Positions 8,619 to 19,238 are shown, numbered from the stretch's first letter. The stretch: DNA of 64,000 nucleotides from Propionivibrio sp964575415 (GCA_964575415.1 CAZNQL010000011.1:20025-84024), one strand, 5' to 3'. Made by a program: numbers and translations. The notes: generated from the sequence alone by a model not told the origin.

Positions 8619-8731
8619 ACCGCAGAGAAACAGGCACAAGAAAAAGCAAAAACTTGAGCGCCGGCCCACTCTTAGAACCAGTGACGGTCATTCGCGCGGC
8701 AAGGTTTTGCTCTTCTGTGCCTCTGTGCCCC
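8619..8731. repeat. Intergenic inverted repeat B (TCTGTGCC units)
   Basis: The left arm (8619-8655, ACCGCAGAGAAACAGGCACA then A-rich) and right arm (8701-8731, CTCTTCTGTGCC then TCTGTGCCCC) are imperfect complements separated by about 45 bases. The design is the same as elements A, C and D although the unit differs. It sits between the convergent carbonic anhydrase and pxpA genes, where a terminator is expected. Confidence 0.65.
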
Positions 8732-8746
8732 AACGGGTTCTCAGGA

Positions 8747-9529
8747 TCATTCCGCCCCCAATAGCCGGGGAATCGAAACCAGTTCGAATCCGGCCTTGAG
8801 CAAGCCCTCGCGAATCGCTTGCGCCGTTGCCACAGCCTCGGCGTTGTCACCATGCACGCAAATGCTCTGCGGATTGACCGGGATGCGTTTGCCGTTGATC
8901 GAAATCAGCGCGCGCTCCTCGACCATACGCATGACGTGCTTCAGGCTGGCTTCGGCACCGTGCACCATCGCCCCTGGCTGGCTGCGCGGCACCAGATTGC
9001 CGTCATCAAGATAAGCCCGGTCGGCGAAGATTTCCTCGACCACCGGCACCCCCAACTCTCGCCCGGCCGCAATCAACTGCGACGCCGCTGGCGCCAGCAG
9101 AATCAGCGCAGGATCGAGCCGATGAACAGCGCGCGCGACGGCATCGGCGACTTTACGATCAGCGCAGGCGATATTGCTGAGCGCACCGTGCGGCTTGACG
9201 TGGGTAACGCGCATGCCTTTCACCCGGGCACAGGCTTCCAACGCCCCGATCTGATAGACGATCATGGCCTCGAGTTCAGGCAACGGCACATCCATACGCC
9301 GCCGTCCAAAACCCTGCAAATCGGGGAAGGAAGGATGCGCGCCAACGCTGACTCCCCGCGACGCCGCAGTCGATACCGTTTCAAGCATCACCAGCGGATC
9401 GCCGGCGTGGAACCCGCAAGCGACGTTGGCCGAGTTGACGACGTCAAGCATGGCGGCATCGTTGCCCATCTCCCACGGGCCGAAACTCTCGCCGAGATCG
9501 GCGTTGAGATTGAGGAGGGTCACGTTCAT
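8747..9529 (-). CDS. pxpA: 5-oxoprolinase subunit A (LamB/YcsF family)
   Basis: The 260-residue product begins LNADLGESFGPWEMG and contains ANVACGFHAGDP, GVSVGAHPSFPD and VKPHGALSNIA, all hallmarks of the LamB/YcsF family. PxpA works with PxpB and PxpC to hydrolyse 5-oxoproline (pyroglutamate) to glutamate with ATP, clearing a damage product of glutamine and glutamate. It is the last gene of the fliW-pxpB-pxpC-pxpA run. The in-frame sequence upstream of 9529 overlaps pxpC and is not similar to the family, so the ATG at 9529 is used. Confidence 0.93.
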   Translation of the reverse strand: MNVTLLNLNADLGESFGPWEMGNDAAMLDVVNSANVACGFHAGDPLVMLETVSTAASRGVSVGAHPSFPDLQGFGRRRMDVPLPELEAMIVYQIGALEACARVKGMRVTHVKPHGALSNIACADRKVADAVARAVHRLDPALILLAPAASQLIAAGRELGVPVVEEIFADRAYLDDGNLVPRSQPGAMVHGAEASLKHVMRMVEERALISINGKRIPVNPQSICVHGDNAEAVATAQAIREGLLKAGFELVSIPRLLGAE

Positions 9530-9555
9530 GAATGATTCCTGCGAATTTCGTGAAA

Positions 9556-10533
9556 TTACTGGCTTGCCGAATCGACGCTCCGTACCCGATCCGCCCAAGA
9601 AGCCCACTGGGCTTCGCGTTCGAGCAACGCCATCCGGGCCTGCGAGGCACCAACGGCCTGGAAACGCACCTTTTGTCCGACCTGCAATTGGCCAAAACGT
9701 GGCACATCGGCCGAAATGACCGTGGCGATCTTCGGATAACCGCCGACGGTCTGGCAATCGGCCAGCAACACGATCGGCTCTCCATTGGCAGGAACTTGGA
9801 TCGCACCGGGTGCGATCCCGTCGGAAACGATGTCGGCATGTGCGGCCGACAAGTGTTCGAGTGCCGGACCGTCCAGACGCGCCCCCATCCGGTCCATCTG
9901 CGATGTTGCGTGATATTCCGAGGACAGGAAGCGCTCAACGGACTCGGGCTTGAAATGCGAATCCTGGGGGCCGGCGACGACCCGGATCGGCTCGTCGCCA
10001 TATACCCAAGGCACTGCCGCAAGATCAGGCGCAGGCTCAGACACCAGGAGTTTGACCGGCAATTGCTGACCCTTCGCGATCAAACGCCCGCCGACACCGC
10101 CAATCATTGCTCGCATGTAAGTCGAGCGGCTCCCCAGCTGGCTGGGGGTTTCAATACCGCCGGAAACGGCCAGATAGGCGGTGCCGCCTTTGATCGAAGA
10201 CACTTTCAGCGTATCTCCCGCGAGAATCGTTACGCTGCACCAGGGTTGAACGGCAATTGTTTGCCCATCGACACGCGTCAAATTAGCGCTTACGTTACCG
10301 GCCAGCGCCACCTTGATTCGGCCCTGCGCCAACCGCAGGGTCGGCCCAAGCACGCGGATTTCGATGCACGCCGCACCCTGATCGTTGCCGCCCAGCGCAT
10401 TCGCACATCGCGCGCTATAGGTGTCGAGAAAGCCGGAAGCGGCAATCCCCATGTGCCGGAACCCGAATCGGCCTTGGTCCTGGATGCTGTTGCCGAAACC
10501 ACCCTCGATCACTTCAAGCAGTCCCGGCATCAT
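9556..10533 (-). CDS. pxpC: 5-oxoprolinase subunit C (biotin-dependent carboxyltransferase-like, KipA type)
   Basis: The 325 residues match the PxpC/KipA family, which shares a fold with the urea amidolyase C-terminal domain: GLLEVIEGGFGNSIQDQGRF at the start, YLAVSGGIETPSQLGSRSTY, and GAIQVPANGEPIVLLADCQT near the end. Despite the domain name there is no biotin in the pathway. The start overlaps the end of pxpB by 4 bases, consistent with translational coupling of subunits that act as one enzyme. pxpA starts 26 bases after its stop. Confidence 0.92.
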   Translation of the reverse strand: MMPGLLEVIEGGFGNSIQDQGRFGFRHMGIAASGFLDTYSARCANALGGNDQGAACIEIRVLGPTLRLAQGRIKVALAGNVSANLTRVDGQTIAVQPWCSVTILAGDTLKVSSIKGGTAYLAVSGGIETPSQLGSRSTYMRAMIGGVGGRLIAKGQQLPVKLLVSEPAPDLAAVPWVYGDEPIRVVAGPQDSHFKPESVERFLSSEYHATSQMDRMGARLDGPALEHLSAAHADIVSDGIAPGAIQVPANGEPIVLLADCQTVGGYPKIATVISADVPRFGQLQVGQKVRFQAVGASQARMALLEREAQWASWADRVRSVDSASQ

Positions 10534-11309
10534 TGCCCCCCACCGGGCAAAAGAAATTGCTTGCGATCGAAACCATCGTTTCGTGCCTCCGCCTCGATCC
10601 GGTCGTATTCGGCCCGATCAATAGCCTGCCAGCAGACGCTATCCCCGCTGGACAACAGTGCCGGAAACTCGCTGTCCGCTGCCGAAAAGAACGGCACCGG
10701 CGTCCGGCCAAGCAAACGCCACCCCCCGGGACTTTCCCAGGGATAAACAGCACACATGGCACCGGCAATCGCCAGCGAGCGTGCCGGCACGGCCTTGCGC
10801 GGCGATACCAGCCGCGGCATCTCAAGGACTGAAGGCAGGCCGCCCATATAGGGAAAACCCGGCATAAAACCAATCATGTACACCCGAAACACCGTGCTGG
10901 TCAGCAGCGCAATCACGGCATCCCGGCGCATCTCTTTGGCATGGGCCAGTTCCTCGAGATCGGGGGCAAATCCATCATCAAAGCACACGGGAATCTGCCA
11001 GTGACGCCCTGCCGTTTCGCAGATTCCGGCTTCGACCGCCAGCCGCAGCAAAGCCTCGCCCAAGCGCGTTCCTTCAGTCAACAAGGGGTTGAAATGCACG
11101 GTCAGGGAACGAAAGGTCGGCACCACGTCGACAATGCCGGCGAATTCCGGCATCCCCGTTGCGCGCGCCTCGCCAAGCGCATCCGCAAGACCAATCACCC
11201 GACCATGCAGTAGCGGGTCGATACTGTCGCCGAATTCGACGGTCCAAGCCGCATCGCCGAGCGCCAGCAGGCGCGGCGTCGCCCGATTCTCGGGCCAAAC
11301 CTCTCCCAT
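10530..11309 (-). CDS. pxpB: 5-oxoprolinase subunit B (KipI type)
   Basis: The product of about 259 residues is a PxpB/KipI protein: GDAAWTVEFGDSIDPLLHGR near the N-terminus, IPVCFDDGFAPDLEELA in the middle, and GFMPGFPYMGGLP plus SPRKAVPARSLAIAG further on. In Bacillus KipI inhibits the kinase KinA, but with PxpA and PxpC it is part of 5-oxoprolinase, which is the better reading here. GGGGGAG precedes the ATG at 11309; a TTG at 11324 is possible but less likely. It lies 23 bases downstream of fliW. Confidence 0.92.
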   Translation of the reverse strand: MGEVWPENRATPRLLALGDAAWTVEFGDSIDPLLHGRVIGLADALGEARATGMPEFAGIVDVVPTFRSLTVHFNPLLTEGTRLGEALLRLAVEAGICETAGRHWQIPVCFDDGFAPDLEELAHAKEMRRDAVIALLTSTVFRVYMIGFMPGFPYMGGLPSVLEMPRLVSPRKAVPARSLAIAGAMCAVYPWESPGGWRLLGRTPVPFFSAADSEFPALLSSGDSVCWQAIDRAEYDRIEAEARNDGFDRKQFLLPGGGQ

Positions 11310-11332
11310 TGCTCCCCCGTGCAAACTGAGGT

Positions 11333-11761
11333 TCAGCGCGCCCGATAGAGCAGCGTCGGATGCACCTCCTGCAAAATCTTCTGCATCCCTTTGCGCGCCT
11401 TCAGATTCAGGATCACCGGCGACCGGGTATTCGCCGCAATGCGACCGCCCTGCGCTTCATCGCGATAGACGATCACGACAACGACGGCCTCATCGGCGCT
11501 TTGCAATTCGAGCACGCCGCATTCGTCGTCCGACAGTTCGATCTGGTATTCAATATCGAGAGCGTCCGGGGTCACGATCGGAAACATGAGCGTCGAATCG
11601 TCGATGGATTGGAGCCAGAACACGGTGTTCTTGCCTTCTTCGTGAAACAACTTGAAGCGCTTGCAACTCTCGAAGCCGGCGATTCCCTGTGGAAAGGTAA
11701 ACAAGGACTCCGGATCGACCTGCACATTCTGCAAGCCAAGACGTTCGATATCGATTTTCAT
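11333..11761 (-). CDS. fliW: Flagellar assembly factor FliW
   Basis: The 142-residue product matches FliW: TFPQGIAGFESCKRFKLFHE, WLQSIDDSTLMFPIVTPDAL, YQIELSDDE and the closing NLKARKGMQKILQE. FliW binds flagellin and antagonises the translational regulator CsrA, coupling flagellin level to its own synthesis. AAGGGGG lies just before the ATG at 11761. Its place directly ahead of pxpBCA on the same strand, with no flagellar gene or csrA nearby, is unusual and may be accidental cotranscription. Confidence 0.88.
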   Translation of the reverse strand: MKIDIERLGLQNVQVDPESLFTFPQGIAGFESCKRFKLFHEEGKNTVFWLQSIDDSTLMFPIVTPDALDIEYQIELSDDECGVLELQSADEAVVVVIVYRDEAQGGRIAANTRSPVILNLKARKGMQKILQEVHPTLLYRAR

Positions 11762-11922
11762 GCAACCCCCTTGTTGTTGAAAAAGCCGTCCAATCGGCCA
11801 TCGCCCCATTAGACCCGAATCGGATACGAGCTGCAACACGACAATGTCAATTACCGGCCGAGGCTTGAGTTTTGGCGCCCGATTGCGTAGTGTTCGCCCT
11901 TTTTTCGCAGCGAAGAGTCCCG

Positions 11923-14247
<2,325 letters not shown>

Positions 14248-14297
14248 CAACCCCGTCACCCCGGCGGGGCCAGGGTTCGGTTCGTTGAATTTTCTGG

Positions 14298-14317
14298 ATT
14301 CCGGCTTTTGCCGGAAT
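14298..14317. terminator. REP-like hairpin after tex
   Basis: ATTCCGGC (14298-14305), a TTTT loop and GCCGGAAT (14310-14317) form a perfect 8-bp stem. The surrounding CTGGATTCCGGC...GCCGGAATG resembles dispersed REP-type palindromes of proteobacteria. Its place 50 bases after tex suits a 3'-end role, though there is no strong T tract. Confidence 0.5.
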
Positions 14318-14354
14318 GCCGAATCTTGGACTCTTTCAATGTTTCCTGCAGTTT

Positions 14355-14449
14355 CCATTCGCGAATCGCGAATGGGAGCCACATCCAGTGAAAAAGGCAT
14401 TGCAAAGTCCTGCCACTAGGCATATATTCGCTATTCGCGAATAGCGAAT
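14355..14449. promoter_or_regulatory. Two perfect palindromes built on ATTCGCGAAT (probable operators)
   Basis: The first palindrome (14355-14375) is CCATTCGCGA, a central base, and its complement TCGCGAATGG. The second (14426-14449) is ATTCGCTATTCG followed by its exact complement, 24 bases in all. Both share the core ATTCGCGAAT. The second ends 1 base before the AAGGAG ribosome-binding site of the gene at 14464, where a bound protein would block transcription. This is the layout of an autoregulated two-gene operon. Confidence 0.75.
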
Positions 14450-14463
14450 GAAGGAGCCGATCC

Positions 14464-15009
14464 ATGCCTCGTGCAAAGTCCAACCCGCAAATCGTGCTAC
14501 GTCCGCAAGACCTGGTCGTGCTGCTACGCCTGGCATTGGATCGAGGCCCTGCCCCCACCTACGCCGTACTGGCGACAGAGCTGGTCATGACGGCCTCTGA
14601 GGTACATGGTGCTGTGGAACGCGCGATAGCGGCGCAGCTGGCGCACAAGGACATAAACGGAAAACCCGGTGTGATCTTCGCCGCACTCCGATCATTCATT
14701 CAGCACGGCGCACGCTATTGCTTCCCCGCCACCCGAGGCAGCCTCACACGCGGCGTGCCCACGGGATATGCGGCACCACCGCTAAAAGAAACGATCATGC
14801 CGGGTACCGATCCCGTACCGGTATGGCCGCACAAGAATGGTGCCGTTCGCGGCATTGCCTTCCAACCGCTCTATCCGAGCGTACCCGAAGCCGCCGGACG
14901 CAACCCGGCGCTGTACGAATTGCTAACCTTATTTGACGCCGTACGCGGCGGAAGCGCCCGCGAACGGGCCCTCGCAATCGAGCTGCTGGACAAGCGCTTG
15001 CAGCCATGA
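14464..15009 (+). CDS. Putative winged-helix DNA-binding protein, partner of the nucleotidyltransferase
   Basis: The product is 181 residues. Residues about 10-75 (LVVLLRLALDRGPAPTYAVLATELVMTASEVHGAVERAIAAQL, split by short turns) read as a winged helix-turn-helix of the MarR/transcription-regulator type: helix, TYAVLATEL, then a TASEVHGAVERA recognition helix. The remaining part has two proline-rich turns and a helical C-terminus (YELLTLFDAVRGGSARERALAIE). AAGGAG precedes the ATG. It overlaps the next gene by ATGA. With palindromes immediately upstream, it probably represses its own operon, possibly as an antitoxin. The helix-turn-helix call is by eye; the function is inferred. Confidence 0.6.
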   Translation: MPRAKSNPQIVLRPQDLVVLLRLALDRGPAPTYAVLATELVMTASEVHGAVERAIAAQLAHKDINGKPGVIFAALRSFIQHGARYCFPATRGSLTRGVPTGYAAPPLKETIMPGTDPVPVWPHKNGAVRGIAFQPLYPSVPEAAGRNPALYELLTLFDAVRGGSARERALAIELLDKRLQP

Positions 15010-15716
15010 ATGCCAACGATCCCAATGTTGCTCTGCTGGAAATCGTCGCCGAGCGATTGGGCGATGATTTGCGCGGCGAAATGGTGTTTGTCGGTGGCGC
15101 GGTCGCGGGATTGCTAATTACCGATCCGGCGATGCCAGCAATCCGCCCGACCGAGGATGTCGACCTCGTTTGCCGTGCAGTTGTGCTCGGGGAATACCAT
15201 CATGTCGAAACAGCCTTGCGCGTCCGCGGCTTCGTGCAGGACATGCGACCCGATGCGCCGATCTGTCGCTGGCGAGTCGGAAACGTCGTGGTCGATGTCA
15301 TGCCACCGCTGGAGGAAGTTCTGGGCTTTGCCAATCGCTGGTATCCGCTGGCTCTGGAGACCGCCGAGCAAGTCGCGCTGCCCAGCGGCCGACGGATCCG
15401 CCTGATCCCCGCGCCAACATTCCTGGCGACCAAGCTCGAAGCCTTCGACGGGCGAGGTAACGGCGACTATCTGTTCAGCCATGATCTCGGCGACCTTATA
15501 GCCGTCATTGACGGCCGCGCCACATTGTTGGACGAATGCCTTTTTAGCCCTTCACAGCTTCGAGCTTACCTCGGCGGGCGTTTCCGCACGCTACTAGCCA
15601 CCCCTGCTTTTGTGGAAGCACTGGCTGGGCACCTGCCAGGCGACACAGCCAGCCAGGAACGCTTGCCGGACCTGATCGAAACACTGCGTCGTCTTGCCGG
15701 ATTGGCCGACACATAG
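15006..15716 (+). CDS. Nucleotidyltransferase-fold protein (AbiEii/MNT-like), putative toxin
   Basis: The 236 residues start with the polymerase-beta-like nucleotidyltransferase pattern: MVFVGGAVAGLL (the GG motif) followed by RPTEDVDLVC (the D-x-D metal site at about residues 50-52) and VVDVMPPLEEVLGF with a third acidic position. FLATKLEAFDGRGNGDYLFSHDLGDLIAVI resembles the KxxAxxxR...KDxxDL region of AbiEii-type and related enzymes. Such proteins can inactivate tRNA or protein by adding nucleotides. The ATGA overlap with the putative winged-helix gene and the operator palindromes suggest a toxin-antitoxin or defence pair. Activity and target are inferred. Confidence 0.65.
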   Translation: MNANDPNVALLEIVAERLGDDLRGEMVFVGGAVAGLLITDPAMPAIRPTEDVDLVCRAVVLGEYHHVETALRVRGFVQDMRPDAPICRWRVGNVVVDVMPPLEEVLGFANRWYPLALETAEQVALPSGRRIRLIPAPTFLATKLEAFDGRGNGDYLFSHDLGDLIAVIDGRATLLDECLFSPSQLRAYLGGRFRTLLATPAFVEALAGHLPGDTASQERLPDLIETLRRLAGLADT

Positions 15717-15778
15717 CTGAGTGCTGCCAGCAGATCACCGTACAATCCCGAGCTATCACCTCCAGCAAAAAACTCCGC

Positions 15779-15961
15779 ATGAACCCCGCCGACAAAGCCG
15801 CTCCCAGCGAACGCGACATCTGCACCAAGTTCATCACCCCGGCCATCGCCGCCGCCGGCTGGAATACACACAGCCAGATGCGCGAAGAAGTGGACCTCAC
15901 CGACGCCCGCGCCGTGCAAGCACGCCTCGCCAGCGAGCTGGTCGAGGAGGTCGCGGCATGA
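15779..15961 (+). pseudogene. Remnant of type I restriction enzyme R subunit (hsdR 5' end)
   Basis: Residues 1-38 (DKAAPSERDICTKFITPAI, AAGW, QMREEVDLT) match the N-terminus of type I restriction HsdR proteins, which are normally about 800-1000 residues. After that the sequence switches to an unrelated 22-residue tail (ARAVQARLASELVEEVAA) and stops at 15961. The join looks like a deletion fusing the hsdR start to the end of another gene. The stop overlaps the ATG of the next gene by 4 bases, so the remnant may still serve to couple translation. Confidence 0.6.
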
Positions 15962-16662
15962 TCGTCTTCAACTGCACCCAAGCCTTCGCCGAGTTCATCG
16001 AACCGAAGCAAGCCGGCCTGTCGCCGCTGGTCGGCGAGGCACCGTCGCCGCATCCGTCGGAGGACGGGCCGCATTTGATCGACGTCGACGGCCAGCCGCC
16101 GCGCCACGTGCAGCAGTGGCTGGTGCATTTCGTCCGCGTCCAGCGCAAGCCGTGTGCGGTGGCGATGGATATCGACACGCGTTACGCGATGGTCTTTCCG
16201 CACCTCAAGAAAGGCGATCCGGAGGGATTTCTCAACGCCTTTGCCACACGGCTGATGAACGAGATGGTGCTCGCGGCCACCAGCGTCGCCATGCTGGCTG
16301 ATTTCGAGACGATGCTCGCGCGCTTTGTCGAGACCAATGAACGCTTTCTGTTCGTCCACCGCACGGAACGCAGCACGCAGTCGCATTTGAAGGAAGCGGT
16401 GTGGGATTTCATGGATCACTGCCATGAAATCGGGCAAATTCCCGAAAGCCATGAGGACTGCGCCATCATCGATGCGCGCATCAATCAGACGCCGCGCCGT
16501 ACGAAGGCGCGAAAGCATGGATTCTTCGCCGACGAGGAAATGCTTTGCACATGGCTGCGCTGCGTCGGCGGCCTGACCGAGGCTGGAGAAGCGACCGTCC
16601 GCGAGCGCTGGCGCGACAATATCCGTCGCCAACGCCGCGCACCGTGGTTCGATGCCCCGTAA
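15958..16662 (+). CDS. DUF6933-like protein
   Basis: The 234-residue product begins MIVFNCTQAFAEFI and contains WLVHFVRVQRKPCAVAMDIDTRYAMVFPHLKKGD, in the order seen in the DUF6933 family, where a short core binds or mimics an unknown partner (WLVHFVRVQRK and CAVAMDIDTRYAMVFP are the two core strands). The second half (residues 120-234) is helical and rich in Arg and His. It overlaps the hsdR remnant by ATGA. The family has no proven function. Its position beside restriction and nucleotidyltransferase sequences suggests a defence-type accessory module, but that is inference. Confidence 0.55.
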   Translation: MIVFNCTQAFAEFIEPKQAGLSPLVGEAPSPHPSEDGPHLIDVDGQPPRHVQQWLVHFVRVQRKPCAVAMDIDTRYAMVFPHLKKGDPEGFLNAFATRLMNEMVLAATSVAMLADFETMLARFVETNERFLFVHRTERSTQSHLKEAVWDFMDHCHEIGQIPESHEDCAIIDARINQTPRRTKARKHGFFADEEMLCTWLRCVGGLTEAGEATVRERWRDNIRRQRRAPWFDAP

Positions 16663-16742
16663 GGCTCAAGCCGCACTTTCCGGTAAAATGCCGGGCCTCG
16701 ACACCGCTCCGGCGTTACCCCCCTAACTTACACAAGCAGATC

Positions 16743-17099
16743 ATGAGCGCATCCTTCAGGATTTACGGCATCAAGAATTGCGACACGATGAAAAAGGCCT
16801 TGGCCTGGCTGGACGGCCAAGGTATCGCCTACGAGTTCGTCGATTACAAGAAGGCCGGCGTCGCCGAGAGCCATCTGCCGGACTGGAACACGCGCGCCGG
16901 CTGGAAAACCCTGCTCAACACGCGCGGCCTGATGTGGAAAAAACTGTCCGAGGCCGAGCGTACGGATGTTGATGAAGCCAAGGCGCTGCAGCTCATGGCG
17001 ACCTACCCGGCACTGATCAAGCGCCCGGTCCTCGATACGGGAAAGACACTGTTGGTCGGATTCGATCCGGCCGTTTATGAATCGGAATTGAAGCAATGA
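16743..17099 (+). CDS. ArsC/Spx-like protein (YffB type)
   Basis: The 118 residues match the small ArsC/Spx/YffB group: IYGIKNCDTMKKALAWLDG with the single active-site Cys, then YEFVDYKKAGV, NTRGLMWKKLSE and PALIKRPVLDTG. The thioredoxin-like fold has one cysteine (KNCDT), so it is more like YffB, a glutathione-dependent thiol protein, than classic arsenate reductase. It overlaps hslO by 4 bases (ATGA), a coupling that makes sense if both serve thiol or oxidative stress, though this is inference. Confidence 0.85.
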   Translation: MSASFRIYGIKNCDTMKKALAWLDGQGIAYEFVDYKKAGVAESHLPDWNTRAGWKTLLNTRGLMWKKLSEAERTDVDEAKALQLMATYPALIKRPVLDTGKTLLVGFDPAVYESELKQ

Positions 17100-17959
17100 A
17101 CAACTACGTGCAACGCTTTCTGTTCGACGACCTCGACATTCGCGGCGCCATCGTGCGCCTCGACACGGTCTGGCAGAAGCTCCTGACGAATCGCAACTAT
17201 CCGGCGCCGGTCGTCAAGCTCCTCGGTCAGATGACGGCGACGACGGTGCTTCTCGCCGACAACCTCAAGCAAGCCGGTCGGTTGCCCCTTCAGTTGCGAG
17301 GCAACGGCCCGGTATCGCTGCTGGTCATTGATTGCAACGAGGCGCTCAACGTGCGCTGCATGGCGCAGCATGGCGACGATCTCAAAAGCGGTTCGGCTTC
17401 CGATCTGCTCGGTCATGGGCAATTGTTGATGTCGCTGGATACGGAGTCGATGCGCGAGCCTTACCAAAGCGTCGTGCCGCTCAACGGCAGCAGTATCGCC
17501 GAAATTTTCGAGCACTACCTGCAGCAGTCGGAACAACTGGCCTCCCGCTTTTTCCTGGCCGCCTCGCCGACGGGCATTACCGGCCTGTTCCTGCAAAAGA
17601 TGCCGACGACCGACGAACGCGACACCGACGGCTGGTCGCGCATCGAGGCGCTGGCTAGCACGGCGAAGGAGGACGAATTGCTGGGACTCGCCAGTGAGCA
17701 AATCCTCACCCGCCTTTTCCACGAGGAGACCGTGCGCGTCTTCGAGCGGCAGCCGGTCACCAACGACTGCCCCGAGGATTGGGAAAAAGTGCGCAATATG
17801 TTGCGCACGCTCGGCCGCGAGGAGGTCTATGGGGCCCTCAAGGAGCACGGCGCCATCCTCATCCGCGACGACCTCGCCAACCATGAATACCGTTTCGACA
17901 AGGCGGCCATCGACGCGCTGTTCAGCAACGTCCCCGACACGCCGCCTTCGGTGCACTAA
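17096..17959 (+). CDS. hslO: Hsp33 family chaperone lacking the zinc redox switch
   Basis: The 287 residues follow Hsp33 throughout: N-terminal RFLFDDLDIRGAIVRL, LLGQMTATTVLLADNLK, LQLRGNGPVSLLVIDCN, FLAASPTGITGLFLQKMP and the C-terminal EYRFDKAAIDALF. Classical Hsp33 binds zinc through CxC and CxxC motifs that release it on oxidation. Here the first motif reads NDCPEDWEKV (one Cys left) and the second reads DDLANHEYRFD (no Cys). The flanking sequence is well conserved, so this looks like a settled variant and not decay. It should still hold unfolded proteins but cannot use the usual zinc switch. Confidence 0.92.
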   Translation: MNNYVQRFLFDDLDIRGAIVRLDTVWQKLLTNRNYPAPVVKLLGQMTATTVLLADNLKQAGRLPLQLRGNGPVSLLVIDCNEALNVRCMAQHGDDLKSGSASDLLGHGQLLMSLDTESMREPYQSVVPLNGSSIAEIFEHYLQQSEQLASRFFLAASPTGITGLFLQKMPTTDERDTDGWSRIEALASTAKEDELLGLASEQILTRLFHEETVRVFERQPVTNDCPEDWEKVRNMLRTLGREEVYGALKEHGAILIRDDLANHEYRFDKAAIDALFSNVPDTPPSVH

Positions 17960-18003
17960 ACCTTGGGAAAGAGCGCTTTTCGGGTTGAGCTGAAAAAGCA
18001 GTC

Positions 18004-18150
18004 AACCACGAAGCTCACAAAGAAAACGGAGAAAGACAATAACTTGCCGAATCGGGGCGCCCAAACCATCGGGTGAAACAACAAAGAATTGCCAGTCTTG
18101 CTTTGTAAACTTCGTGAGCTTTGCACTTCCCTTCGGTCGTCTTCGTAGTT
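18004..18150. repeat. Intergenic inverted repeat C
   Basis: The left arm starts AACCACGAAGCTCACAAAG (18004 on). The right arm (about 18098-18150) runs CTTTGTAAACTTCGTGAGC and ends CTTCGTAGTT. The arms are complementary in blocks of about 9 bases and enclose a 60-base centre. It lies between the convergent hslO and HDOD genes and has the same design as elements A, B and D. Confidence 0.65.
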
Positions 18151-18177
18151 AGGTAAAGGTTTTCAGGTTGAATCTCG

Positions 18178-19044
18178 TCAGCCGGCAGGGATCTTGAACA
18201 GTTCGCGCGTCGCATCGAGCAGTGCCGGCCGACGCTCCGCAGCAAACGAAGGCAGCGCGTCGATCAGCCAATCGAGGGAAACCCCGGGGATCAGCCTGGA
18301 CGCATCGCTCAGATCGGCGGCCAACACCAACGTCGACGTGTCGGATTCGTCAAGAAGATGCCGTGCTGCATTCGAGCAGGTGCGAACCAGTTGGGCGCGG
18401 ACTGAATCGGACCCGCGCAGGAGTTGCATGACGAGAGCCGGCAGTTTCCAGCGCTCGGCACAACGCATGGTCAGTTGCTTGAACGTGAATCCGCACGCTT
18501 GGCTTTGCGCTTGTTCGCTGCGTCGGGCGCGTCCGGATCGCAACTCGTCGTCCGCTTTCAGGGGCAATTCAGGGGCATAAAACCAGAGCAACAAATCGCC
18601 GGCCCCGGCTAGCAAGGCGGCCACCGCGACTTCCTCCGGATTGAGATCCATCCGCCCCTTGGCCCAGACAATCGCAATTTGGGCGGCAACGCAGGCGCCG
18701 GTTTCGACTCGAAGCAAGCCGGCATTGGCTTCCTCGACTTCCGGACTGGTCAGCAAGAGCTCGCTGAATTCGTCGACACCCAGCTGGAGGATCGCGGCCA
18801 ACGCCGTGGTGGTTTCGTGATCCAGCCGGTGCGACTTGCGGCGTTCGGCCTCGCGCAATAAACAAAGACACAGCATGGGGTCCTGGAGAACGATATCGGC
18901 AAGTTCGCGCGGGGAAAGCCGGTCGCCCTCGGCACTTTCCAGTTGCAACAAGCGCTCCTTTGAACGACGCATGACCGGCAGGGCCTGATTCTCGAAGTAG
19001 GCCGACTATTGTTCGACTCCCCAACGATACTTCCATGCGTCCAT
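18178..19044 (-). pseudogene. HDOD-domain protein interrupted by an amber codon at position 13
   Basis: The long part (from 18972) reads MRRSKERLLQLESAEG, RELADIVLQDPMLCLCLL and ends near LFKIPAG, a HDOD (signalling output) domain of about 264 residues. In-frame sequence upstream (SAYFENQALPV) continues the family's usual N-terminus, but is preceded by TAG at 19006-19008. Before that stop lies ATG (19044) with GGAGG seven bases upstream, giving 12 codons (MDAWKYRWGVEQ). So the original gene almost certainly started at 19044 and codon 13 is now a stop, most simply from TGG (Trp). An internal restart at 18972 would lack good ribosome-binding sequence. HDOD proteins often act in c-di-GMP and chemotaxis circuits. 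Confidence 0.75.
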
Positions 19045-19238
19045 GTCAAGCCTCCGCAGAGTATAGCGAAGCACAATCCGGCTTGTCCTGCCGGAACAAG
19101 GCTTGACTTGATTATAGCCCTATCCAATCATCATGAACCGACTTTCACTCAAAACGCCCCCCTTCCCCATCTTCGCAAATGCCCGCGACTGCGCCCCGGG
19201 AGACTTCGCCTGTGCAGCCCCCCAAAAAAAAAAAAACG

